A stretch of DNA of 64,000 bases from Sulfurospirillum multivorans DSM 12446 (lineage in GTDB: Bacteria > Campylobacterota > Campylobacteria > Campylobacterales > Sulfurospirillaceae), in contig NZ_CP007201.1 of NCBI RefSeq assembly GCF_000568815.1, positions 2,055,654-2,119,653 of the forward strand. The letters are read 5' to 3'. The notes under the pieces were generated by a model. That model saw only the letters and a list, made by a program, of their open reading frames with translations. It did not search any database and was not told where the DNA came from. The translations under genes were made by a program, and so were the position numbers. Shown piece by piece: positions 37,688 to 45,438 of the stretch. Within the stretch, counting starts at the first letter, position 1, and each line of letters starts with the position of its first letter.

Positions 37688-39143
37688 AATCCTCTTTCTA
37701 ACGATCATGCAGCTTGCTGCCATTTTACTTTTTGGTATCTACCAAATTCAATCCCTTTACCTGACCCAAAAAACAGCTTTTGATCAAAAAAGTCTGATCC
37801 AATCGGAGATGATTCAAAAGCGCTTTGAAGAAAAACTCGAATCATTACAAAAAACGGCGCAAATCCTCATCAATTCCCAAGAGGTCATTACGGGCATTAT
37901 CAGCAATGACACCGATATGCTCTACAATTGGAGCAAACTCTTTCTCTCCTCTTCCATCGATAAAATTCATTTTATCGATTTGGATGGCACCATCATCAGC
38001 CGAGGTGAGCTGGAATTTCGCTTTGCCGATGATGTTTCAAAGCGTTTCTACGTTCAACAAGCCCTTCAAAATGACACGTTCCTAGGCATCGATCTAGTCG
38101 ATGGAGAGGAGTGTTTAGTCTACGCAAAGCGCGTTAAGCAGTACGGACAAAAGCCCATCGGCATCATCAGTATTGCACTGATTATCGATGACGCTTTGCT
38201 TGCTTCTATGGTGCAAGGTACCACGATGAGCATCGCTTACCACTCTGAGCATCAAACCCTCTCTACAACGAAAGAGCAAAAACTTACCAACGCCTCATCT
38301 TTACATGTAATGCTCCAAGCAGGAAGCATTAAAGAGGCAAGCTTTAACATCGGACTGACTTCGGCAGAAGAGCTCAGTGCCCTCAAAGAGGCGCGTACTA
38401 ACTTTTTTGTGGGTATTGGGTTTGCCCTCATCATACTTGTTCTTGCCCTTCATTTTACATTGCTGAAGCATCTTAGAGAGTATAAAGCGCTTGCGCAAGT
38501 CCTCATTGACTTTTACGAAGACCGTTTGGATATCAAGGAGGTTATTGCTACCATCAAGCAGGTAACCAAAGAGCGTACCACGCCTGAGGTGAAAAAAATT
38601 GCCGAAGCACTGTTTAATATGAGCCAAAAAGTCGCCGACACCCAAAATGCACTTGAACTCTTAAGCAGTACCGACCAGCTAACCAATCTTTCCAACCGAC
38701 GCAAACTAGAGGAGTGTTTGGAGCAAAAACTCAAAGAGAGTGAGCGAGGAAGCTTCTTTTCGATTGTTATGATCGACATTGACCGTTTTAAAACCATCAA
38801 CGATACCTACGGACACGAGATAGGCGATCACGTTTTGATTCATACCGCACGTCTGATGCGTGAATCCATCCGAACCAGTGATATACTCGGACGTTGGGGT
38901 GGAGAAGAGTTTTTACTGATTTTACCCCAAACAAGCCTTGAAGGAGCGCTGGTTATGGCAGAACAGATGCGCTCAACCATTCACCATTTCACGTTTGAGC
39001 ACTACCCACAACGTGTCACGATGAGTTTGGGCGTCTCCATACACCATGTGGGCGACACACCCAATAGCATTTTAAGGCGTGCCGATAACGCACTGTACCG
39101 AGCCAAAAACAGCGGAAGGAACAGGGTTGAACATGAAGATTAA
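37671..39143 (+). CDS. Membrane diguanylate cyclase (module 1b)
   Basis: 490 residues from ATG at 37671, the point where the hydrophobic helix begins (LYNKILFLTIMQLAAILLFG). A Cache-like periplasmic domain (about 35-245) is followed by a second membrane helix (about 252-275), a linker, and GGDEF domain with GRWGGEEFLLILP and an RTSD inhibitory site. The active site is intact, so it should make c-di-GMP. It sits between two PhnD-like binding-protein genes and overlaps both (17 and 11 bp). Confidence 0.93.
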   Translation: MKLYNKILFLTIMQLAAILLFGIYQIQSLYLTQKTAFDQKSLIQSEMIQKRFEEKLESLQKTAQILINSQEVITGIISNDTDMLYNWSKLFLSSSIDKIHFIDLDGTIISRGELEFRFADDVSKRFYVQQALQNDTFLGIDLVDGEECLVYAKRVKQYGQKPIGIISIALIIDDALLASMVQGTTMSIAYHSEHQTLSTTKEQKLTNASSLHVMLQAGSIKEASFNIGLTSAEELSALKEARTNFFVGIGFALIILVLALHFTLLKHLREYKALAQVLIDFYEDRLDIKEVIATIKQVTKERTTPEVKKIAEALFNMSQKVADTQNALELLSSTDQLTNLSNRRKLEECLEQKLKESERGSFFSIVMIDIDRFKTINDTYGHEIGDHVLIHTARLMRESIRTSDILGRWGGEEFLLILPQTSLEGALVMAEQMRSTIHHFTFEHYPQRVTMSLGVSIHHVGDTPNSILRRADNALYRAKNSGRNRVEHED

Positions 39144-39945
39144 AAACGTTTTGAGCATTGTGCTCCTCTTGTGCATCTCACTTTTTGCCACTGAAAAACA
39201 AAAGCTTGTCTTTGCGGTTAACCCGTATAAAACCACTCCAGAGCTTCAAATGATTCACGCGGAGTTGATTGATTACCTTGAAAAAGCATTAGACAGTGAG
39301 ATCATTTTTGTGGTCTCCAAAGATTACAATCATCTCATTACCTTGATAGAACAAGGCAGTGTCGACATCGCCTCTATTTCGCCTAAACTGTTTGCCACAC
39401 TGCGTCTTCAAGAGCCAATGATTCCCTATTTAGCGAGCATTAAATTTGCCGATGAGCGGGGAACTGCCAGAAGCTCGTATCATAGCTTGATTATTACACT
39501 AAAGGATAGTTCCATTCAAACCTTTGCCGATTTGAAAGGCAAAAGCTTTGGATTTACCGATGTTGATTCAACCTCAGGGTACCTCTATCCACAGTTTATG
39601 ATGCGCCAAAATGGGATTGATCCTGCGAAAGAGCTTGGCAAGATTTATATGCTTAAAAAACATCCTAAGATCATTCAAGCTTTATTTGAAAAATCAATCG
39701 ACGCAGGGGCTGTGTACGATGGTATTTACCGCGCACTTCCCAAAACAGATCAAGAAAAAATTCGCATCCTGTCCACGTCAGAAGAGATCCCTTATGATGC
39801 AATGATCGCTTCAAAACAGATGGATAAAGCCTTTAGAACAAAGATCAGAGCACTTCTTTTGGCATTTCATTCAAAGCATGGAAGAATTGCAGGATTTGAA
39901 AACAAGTCACTCGCGCTCTACGATAGATTACTCGATTTGGAGTAG
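39133..39945 (+). CDS. PhnD-like periplasmic substrate-binding protein (module 1c)
   Basis: 270 residues from ATG at 39133 (AGGG before it); signal peptide MKIKNVLSIVLLLCISLFA. Same family as the protein at 36827: LIDYLEKALDSEIIFVVSKDYNHLITLIEQGSVDIASISPKLF and GFTDVDSTSGYLYPQFM. The two flank the diguanylate cyclase and differ enough to bind different ligands. No transporter genes accompany it. Confidence 0.87.
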   Translation: MKIKNVLSIVLLLCISLFATEKQKLVFAVNPYKTTPELQMIHAELIDYLEKALDSEIIFVVSKDYNHLITLIEQGSVDIASISPKLFATLRLQEPMIPYLASIKFADERGTARSSYHSLIITLKDSSIQTFADLKGKSFGFTDVDSTSGYLYPQFMMRQNGIDPAKELGKIYMLKKHPKIIQALFEKSIDAGAVYDGIYRALPKTDQEKIRILSTSEEIPYDAMIASKQMDKAFRTKIRALLLAFHSKHGRIAGFENKSLALYDRLLDLE

Positions 39946-39965
39946 TGTAACCTTTACATGTAAGC

Positions 39966-40163
39966 TTAGAGAATGATCTCTTTCACACGCCCAACATCAC
40001 CACTCTCAAGGCGCACTTTGATGCCATGGGGATGGTTCGCTGAATTGGTCAAAATGTCTTTAACCACGCCCTCGGTGAGCTTGCCACTGCGTTGATCTTC
40101 TTTTAAAACGATCAATACTTTAACCCCTTTTTGAATGTTACTTCGACTCTGTCCTGCAGTCAT
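39966..40163 (-). CDS. ywbE: YwbE family protein
   Basis: 65 residues from ATG at 40163 (AAAGGACAAAAA before it). Sequence RSNIQKGVKVLIVLKEDQRSGKLTEGVVKDILTNS, ending GDVGRVKEII, matches the small YwbE family, of unknown function (an SH3-like beta fold is likely). It converges with the binding-protein gene, with a TTACATGTAA palindrome (39954) in the 20-bp gap. Its leader contains structured repeat copy B. Confidence 0.85.
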   Translation of the reverse strand: MTAGQSRSNIQKGVKVLIVLKEDQRSGKLTEGVVKDILTNSANHPHGIKVRLESGDVGRVKEIIL

Positions 40164-40189
40164 TTTTTGTCCTTTTTTATATTTGAGTT

Positions 40190-40310
40190 CTTGCAAAACT
40201 CTTGACACGTTTTTAAAGCAAAGCTTCAAAAACTACGTTAACACAGTGTTCTCTTCGGCAGAGAGCCCACGCACCCTTGGTGCTTTTTACTTTTTGTAAG
40301 AAGTTTTGTA
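40190..40310 (-). repeat. Structured intergenic element, copy B (5' leader of ywbE)
   Basis: Second copy of the element at 15351-15436. On the minus strand: ACAAAACTTCTTACAAAA, AAAGCACC-AA-GGGTGC hairpin, GTGGGC, CTCTGCCGAAGAG turn, GTGTTAACGTAG, GAAGCTTTGCTTTAAA, AACGTGT and a closing AGAGTTTTGCAAGAACTC stem. It ends 26 nt before the ywbE start and follows recQ on the same strand. Confidence 0.75.
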
Positions 40311-40327
40311 TCGTTTACATGTAAAGA

Positions 40328-42118
40328 CTAAGCAAGCTTGGCGCAGAGCTCTAAAAAAGCTTCGCCGTAGCGCTCAAACTTAACTTCACCCACGCCACTG
40401 ATATCCAGCATCGCCTCTTTATCATGCGGCAATTTCTCCGCCATCTCTTTGAGGGTTTTATCACTAAAGACGACATACGGAGGAATACCATTTTCTTTGG
40501 CGATCTCTGATCGAAGGGTTCGTAAGCGCTCAAATGTGGAGAGTTCAAACGCTCCAGTAACCACCTGCTTAGCTTTTTTGGAGGCTTTTTTGCGCTCTTC
40601 CAAACGCTTGGCATGAATGCTTACATGTAAACGTTGTTTGATGATTTGCGCACCGTATTCACTCAGGCTCACCACACGGTATTCACCCACTTTGAGCGCA
40701 TCAAGTTCCATCAGTCTATCACCGATGCTGAGCCACTGCGCTTTGGTTTTATCGCTTCCAATGCCGAAAACTGAGAGGCTTTGGTGTCCGTTTTGCGCTA
40801 TTTTTTCATTGGTTGAACCCATCAAAACATCGACCACGTATTGCAGTCCAAAACGCTGCCCCGTGCGGTACACGCTTGATAACAGTTTAAGTGCCTCATG
40901 CGAAATGTCAACACTCTGTTTCTCACCATCCACACAGTTGTCACAACGTGTTTTACATGTAAGAATCGCATCGTCAAAATAGGTCGCGACCTGTTGGTGG
41001 CGACACACTTGCGACGTTGCAAATTTAGCGATGGCATCGAGTTTTTCGTAGGCTACTTTTTGGTACTCGGAAGCGGGTTGTTCACCGATGCGACGTTTAT
41101 GCTCTACAATATCGGACGTTGAGAAGAGAAGCAAGGTCGAAGAAGGAAGTCCATCACGCCCCGCACGTCCGATCTCTTGGTAATAGTTTTCGATGGTTTT
41201 AGGCAAAGACATATGCGCAACAAAGCGAATATTGCTCTTATCGATGCCCATACCAAACGCCACCGTTGCAACAACGACCTCGATCTCATCGTTTAAAAAA
41301 GCATGGTAGGTCTCATTTTTCTCTTCGGTGGAAAGTCCTGCATGGTAAGCACGCGCTAAAATTTTATGCGTGTTTAAAAACAGTGCCAAACTCTCCGTCT
41401 CTTTACGACTAAGCGTGTAAATAATGCCACTCTCGTTTTTAAACGCGCTCAAAAAACTCAAAAGCTGATCACGTCCATTGCCATTTCGATAGTCCGCTTT
41501 GATCGTGAGATTGTCTCGTTCGACTTTCGCACGAATGATTAAGGGATGAGAGAGATTGAGCTGATGAAGAATATCGTGTTCAACAAGCTTTGTTGCCGTC
41601 GCGGTAAACGCAGCAATAGGTGTTTTGGGAAAGTAGTGTTTGAGGCGAAAGAGTTGTCGGTAATCTTCTCTAAATTCATGCCCCCACTCACTCACACAGT
41701 GCGCTTCATCGATAACAAAAAAGTTGAGGGAAAGGGTTTGTAGGAAGTTTAAAAATGACTCCCCTTTTAAGCGCTCAGGTGCTACATACAAAAGTTTGAG
41801 CTCGCCTTTGCGACATGCTTGCATCGTCTCTTGTATCTCTTGGGGAGATTGCATCGAAGAGATCATAGCAGCTTTAATACCAAAAGCGGAAAGTGCGGTG
41901 ATTTGGTCGTGCATCAAGGCTAAAAGCGGTGAAATGACCACTGTGAGACCTTCCATCACTAAGGAAGGAAGCTGATAACACAGAGACTTTCCAGCCCCTG
42001 TTGGCAAGATCATCATGATGTCTTTGCGCGCTAGTATCGCATTAACCGCCTCTTCTTGATTGGCTCTAAAATGGTGGTGCCCGAAGACACTGTGAAGGAG
42101 TTGGTATTTTTTATCCAC
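40328..42118 (-). CDS. recQ: ATP-dependent DNA helicase RecQ
   Basis: 596 residues starting at GTG directly after the thioesterase stop. Helicase motifs: MMILPTGAGKSLCYQLP (I), DEAHCVSEWGHEFR (II with aromatic loop), AFTATAT (III), QEIGRAGRDG (VI). Zinc site CRHQQVATYF ... CKTRCDNC, winged helix and an HRDC domain at the C-terminus. It unwinds DNA 3'-5' in recombination and fork repair. Palindromes at 40621 and 40953 are read as LHV and LTCK; another (40314) lies just after the stop. Confidence 0.95.
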   Translation of the reverse strand: MDKKYQLLHSVFGHHHFRANQEEAVNAILARKDIMMILPTGAGKSLCYQLPSLVMEGLTVVISPLLALMHDQITALSAFGIKAAMISSMQSPQEIQETMQACRKGELKLLYVAPERLKGESFLNFLQTLSLNFFVIDEAHCVSEWGHEFREDYRQLFRLKHYFPKTPIAAFTATATKLVEHDILHQLNLSHPLIIRAKVERDNLTIKADYRNGNGRDQLLSFLSAFKNESGIIYTLSRKETESLALFLNTHKILARAYHAGLSTEEKNETYHAFLNDEIEVVVATVAFGMGIDKSNIRFVAHMSLPKTIENYYQEIGRAGRDGLPSSTLLLFSTSDIVEHKRRIGEQPASEYQKVAYEKLDAIAKFATSQVCRHQQVATYFDDAILTCKTRCDNCVDGEKQSVDISHEALKLLSSVYRTGQRFGLQYVVDVLMGSTNEKIAQNGHQSLSVFGIGSDKTKAQWLSIGDRLMELDALKVGEYRVVSLSEYGAQIIKQRLHVSIHAKRLEERKKASKKAKQVVTGAFELSTFERLRTLRSEIAKENGIPPYVVFSDKTLKEMAEKLPHDKEAMLDISGVGEVKFERYGEAFLELCAKLA

Positions 42119-42622
42119 TTACAGTTCTATCTCGTCTCTGTCTTTTCCATCACTCTCAAACCACTCATCTTCGATAAAATCACTCTCAACGATCTGCGTA
42201 ACATCGCGTTTCATATAGCGACCTGACGCGGTGACGGCGACTTCACCACTCGGAAGTATCAGCTCACCTGTGCCTTCAAAAATGCGCCCTTTATCGCTCG
42301 TCATGCGCCCAACGACTTTGAGTTCTTCATCTAACGGTACAGGTTTTTTATATTTCAACGTAAGTGCTATCGTCACGCCAAAGCTCTCCATCCCATAATG
42401 CGCCATAATCGCTCGCCCAATCGTCTCATCAAGAATCGATGCAGAGATACCCCCATGCAAAATGCCAGGGTAACTTTGTAGGTACGTATTGGGTGTAAAG
42501 TACGCCACAACCTCTTTGTTTTCAAGCTCGTAAAATTTCGTCTTCAAACCAAAAGGGTTTTCGATGCCACATACCAAACAGTTTTTGGAAATGTGCTGTT
42601 TCCCCGTTACTTTAAATTTCAC
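42119..42622 (-). CDS. PaaI-type hotdog-fold thioesterase
   Basis: 167 residues. The start NCLVCGIENPFGLKTKFYE and the catalytic region YPGILHGGISASILDETIGRAI are typical of PaaI/YbgC-like acyl-CoA thioesterases. The substrate is unknown. Overlaps the gene upstream by 4 bp (ATGA) and abuts recQ. The acidic C-terminal tail after residue 145 is an extension. Confidence 0.85.
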   Translation of the reverse strand: MKFKVTGKQHISKNCLVCGIENPFGLKTKFYELENKEVVAYFTPNTYLQSYPGILHGGISASILDETIGRAIMAHYGMESFGVTIALTLKYKKPVPLDEELKVVGRMTSDKGRIFEGTGELILPSGEVAVTASGRYMKRDVTQIVESDFIEDEWFESDGKDRDEIEL

Positions 42623-43092
42623 TCCCCTACTCCATGCACCTTTTCAAGCTCTTTGCGCATTCTCGAATAGAGTTTCAAATCGACGATTTTATAGCTTTTC
42701 AAAAGCGCATCTAAAAGTGCGGCTTCAAGCTCATTATGATCTTCTTTATTTTCTGGAACAATTTTATCTTTGACGGTACAGTTGTTATAAAAATCATAAA
42801 CATATTTCAAATCGACTTGATAATCCAAACGGTGTGTCAGCTCATTTTTAAGCTTTCTCGTCTCATTCATAATGACAAACTCTTGCTCATTGATGACTTT
42901 TAAAGCTCTCAACTCTTCCAGCAATTTAAACTGTGTCATACTGCGTGAAGTACCAGGGATGAGGACTTCTGCCATAAACTCATAGTACGCTTCCACTGCC
43001 AATACCATCACATAAAGGTTCTTCCCGATGGGGTTTTCCTCTTTCTCAATAAACTCTTTAAAATAGTGCAATTTTTGCATTTCAACCATCAT
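42619..43092 (-). CDS. Conserved unknown protein, possibly HEPN-like
   Basis: 157 residues, all helical by appearance, no signal peptide or membrane segment. Starts with AAAAGG 8 nt ahead of ATG 43092. The stretch ETRKLKNELTHRLDY resembles the R-N-x3-H end of HEPN RNases, but with Lys in place of Arg, so activity is doubtful. It has no partner nucleotidyltransferase gene. Coupled to the thioesterase and follows the DEAD-box gene by 15 bp. Function not recognised. Confidence 0.55.
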   Translation of the reverse strand: MMVEMQKLHYFKEFIEKEENPIGKNLYVMVLAVEAYYEFMAEVLIPGTSRSMTQFKLLEELRALKVINEQEFVIMNETRKLKNELTHRLDYQVDLKYVYDFYNNCTVKDKIVPENKEDHNELEAALLDALLKSYKIVDLKLYSRMRKELEKVHGVGE

Positions 43093-43107
43093 ATATTCGC
43101 CTTTTAC

Positions 43108-44421
43108 TTATTTTACTTTACAATTTTTAGCGCCAATGCCACATGCTGTTTTAGCGGCTTTTTTAGCTTTATTGGTTTTGATCTCTTCGCGTTTTTTACG
43201 AAGACTCATCGGCTTTTTATTGGCTTTTTCACGATCAATTTTGGCTTGAATCGTATGTTTTTTTGACTCTTTATCGACCCACTCTTTGGTCTCAAAACCG
43301 GGGTAGAACTCTGTTTTAAGCGTGTATTTTAAGATCTTTTCGATCTCTTTTAACCTTAACTTCTCGTCTTGGCAGACAAACGAAATGGCACGCCCCTCTT
43401 TGCCTGCACGACCCGTTCTGCCCGCTCGGTGCAGATAATCTTCCGCGTCTCCTGGGAGTTCGTAATTGATGACATGCGGCAAATCTTCGATGTCAAGACC
43501 ACGTGAAGCGATGTCGGTAGCCACTAACACGCGAATAGAATTTTCTTTAAATGCCGCAACCGCTTTGGTGCGCTGAGAGTGCGCTTTATCGCCATGCAAG
43601 ACCAGCGTTTTCAAGCCACTTTTACTGAGGTAATCGCCTACTTCATCGGCACTCTGTTTCGTTTTGGTAAAGACCAAAACCTGATGCCAATTTTCGGTAC
43701 CGATCATAAACGAAAGCATCTCGCACTTGCGTTCTTTGTCCACCACGTAAATGGTTTGTTGCACATTTTTGGCAAATTCACCTTGATTGTTAATAGCCAC
43801 CGTGACAGGTTTTTTCAAACTCACTTCGGAGAGGCGTTTAACGGACTTGGAAACACCGACGGAAAACAGCAAGGTTTGACGTTTTTTAGGTAAAAGGGAA
43901 AGCAATGTCTCCACCTCATCCCAAAAGCCCATATCGAGGATTCTGTCGGCTTCATCAAAGACGAGCATCTCCACACGAGAGAGATCAACATTGTCCAGTT
44001 TGATATGCTCAAGAAGCCTTCCCGGAGTGGCGATAAGAACATCAATGCCCTTCTCCAATTTTTTCACTTGCGGTGTAAACTTCACACCACCGTAAATCGC
44101 CCCGATGGTTAACTCAAGGTTCTTGCCATACTCTTGCACGTTGAGATTGACTTGTGACGCAAGCTCACGTGTGGGCACTAAAATAAGCGCACGTACGACT
44201 TTTTTTGTGGTTGATTTTTGTGTTTTTTTAGCCAATATTTGTAAAAGTGGCAGTGCGTAAGCGGCCGTTTTTCCCGTGCCCGTTTGCGCCGTTGCCATAA
44301 CATCTTTTCCCTCTAACACCAAAGGGATGACCTTGTTTTGCACAGGCGTTGGTTTTGTGTACCCAAGTTCAGTGACTGCTTCTTGTAGTGGTACAATCAA
44401 GCCTAGCTTTTCAAATAACAT
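43108..44421 (-). CDS. DEAD-box RNA helicase
   Basis: 437 residues, RhlE-like. Motifs: TPVQNKVIPL (Q), ATAQTGTGKTAAY (I), PTRELA (Ia), TPGRLLEH (Ib), DEADRILDMGF (II), VATDIASRGLDIE (V), HRAGRTGRAG (VI). Motif III, usually SAT, reads SVG here (LLFSVGVSKSVK). A lysine-rich C-terminal tail follows. Probably remodels rRNA or mRNA structure. Divergent from the second PhnD module. Confidence 0.94.
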   Translation of the reverse strand: MLFEKLGLIVPLQEAVTELGYTKPTPVQNKVIPLVLEGKDVMATAQTGTGKTAAYALPLLQILAKKTQKSTTKKVVRALILVPTRELASQVNLNVQEYGKNLELTIGAIYGGVKFTPQVKKLEKGIDVLIATPGRLLEHIKLDNVDLSRVEMLVFDEADRILDMGFWDEVETLLSLLPKKRQTLLFSVGVSKSVKRLSEVSLKKPVTVAINNQGEFAKNVQQTIYVVDKERKCEMLSFMIGTENWHQVLVFTKTKQSADEVGDYLSKSGLKTLVLHGDKAHSQRTKAVAAFKENSIRVLVATDIASRGLDIEDLPHVINYELPGDAEDYLHRAGRTGRAGKEGRAISFVCQDEKLRLKEIEKILKYTLKTEFYPGFETKEWVDKESKKHTIQAKIDREKANKKPMSLRKKREEIKTNKAKKAAKTACGIGAKNCKVK

Positions 44422-44604
44422 CTCGATCCTTTATTTATCTTAATGCTTTATTGTATCTAAGTTTTATTTAAAGAATTTAGTGAAGCACTTTGAGCTATCT
44501 CTTATTCACGCATTTTCATCCTAAGAAGATTAACGATACCTTAAGTCCGTTTTTATGCTTTCTTCTATATCATTGGCGTGATAAATTTGTTACAAAGAGA
44601 GTTA

Positions 44605-45438
44605 ATGATGCGGCATTTCTTACGCCTTTTTCTCATATTTTCTCTCGGTCTTTGCTTAGAAGCACGCTCTCTCGTCTTTGCCCCTATTCCTTTTTTTAAC
44701 GCCAACAAAGTTCTTGAAGATTTCTTCCCTATGGTGAATTACCTTGAACACGCATTGGATGAAAACATCACCATTCATTACGAAAAAAAGTACGATGACC
44801 TTATCGCCGCGTTTAAAGCCAATCAAGTGGATATTGCCTACTTTGGACCGTTGCCCTTTTTGACATTGCAAAAGAGTTTTCCCTATGCGCTTCCGATCAT
44901 CACCTTTCATGAAAGCGATGGAAAAAACGGTTACCGCTGTGCATTAGTCAAATTTGGAGGCGATACCCTTGTAAACATTCCCCAAAGAGAGCTCAAAGTT
45001 GCACTGACTCAACCTCTTTCAACCTGCGGATACACCAATACCAAAAACCTCATAGAGAGCTCTTTTCATCTTAATTTAGACACCCTGCTGTACCGTTATG
45101 TTGGAACACATGATGAAGTAGCTCTCTCGGTCGTTCGAGGCGAATTCCACATGGGAGGCATTAAAGAGAGCATTGCACATGAGTATGCCTCGTTGGGGTT
45201 GGAGATTATCGACACAACACCTCTAATTCCAGGTTTTTCACTGGTGGTTAACACCCAAACGATCAGTGCAGAGAAAATCGCTAAGATCAAATCTATTTTG
45301 CTTTCTACGCCCAAAGAGGTGTATGAAAAATGGGGCAAAGATATCAACTATGGCATGAGTGAGACGAACACCGATATGTTTCAAAACCTCAAGCGCGACA
45401 TGGAAACTATGAACGTTCCCCTAAGTGGAAGCTTTTAA
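44605..45438 (+). CDS. PhnD-like periplasmic substrate-binding protein (module 2a)
   Basis: 277 residues from ATG at 44605 (AAAGAGAG before it; the frame opens at a weaker GTG at 44578). Signal peptide about 1-20. PhnD-family features: PMVNYLEHALDENITIHYEKKYDDLIAAFKANQVDIAYFGPLPF and TQPLSTCGYTN. No ABC transporter partner; the next gene, a PAS-GGDEF protein, starts within its stop codon (TAATG). Confidence 0.88.
   Translation: MMRHFLRLFLIFSLGLCLEARSLVFAPIPFFNANKVLEDFFPMVNYLEHALDENITIHYEKKYDDLIAAFKANQVDIAYFGPLPFLTLQKSFPYALPIITFHESDGKNGYRCALVKFGGDTLVNIPQRELKVALTQPLSTCGYTNTKNLIESSFHLNLDTLLYRYVGTHDEVALSVVRGEFHMGGIKESIAHEYASLGLEIIDTTPLIPGFSLVVNTQTISAEKIAKIKSILLSTPKEVYEKWGKDINYGMSETNTDMFQNLKRDMETMNVPLSGSF

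Noticed and set aside
42619-43092. Toxin-antitoxin (HEPN/MNT) pair
   Set aside because: No nucleotidyltransferase neighbour, the catalytic Arg is Lys, and the coupled gene is a thioesterase.
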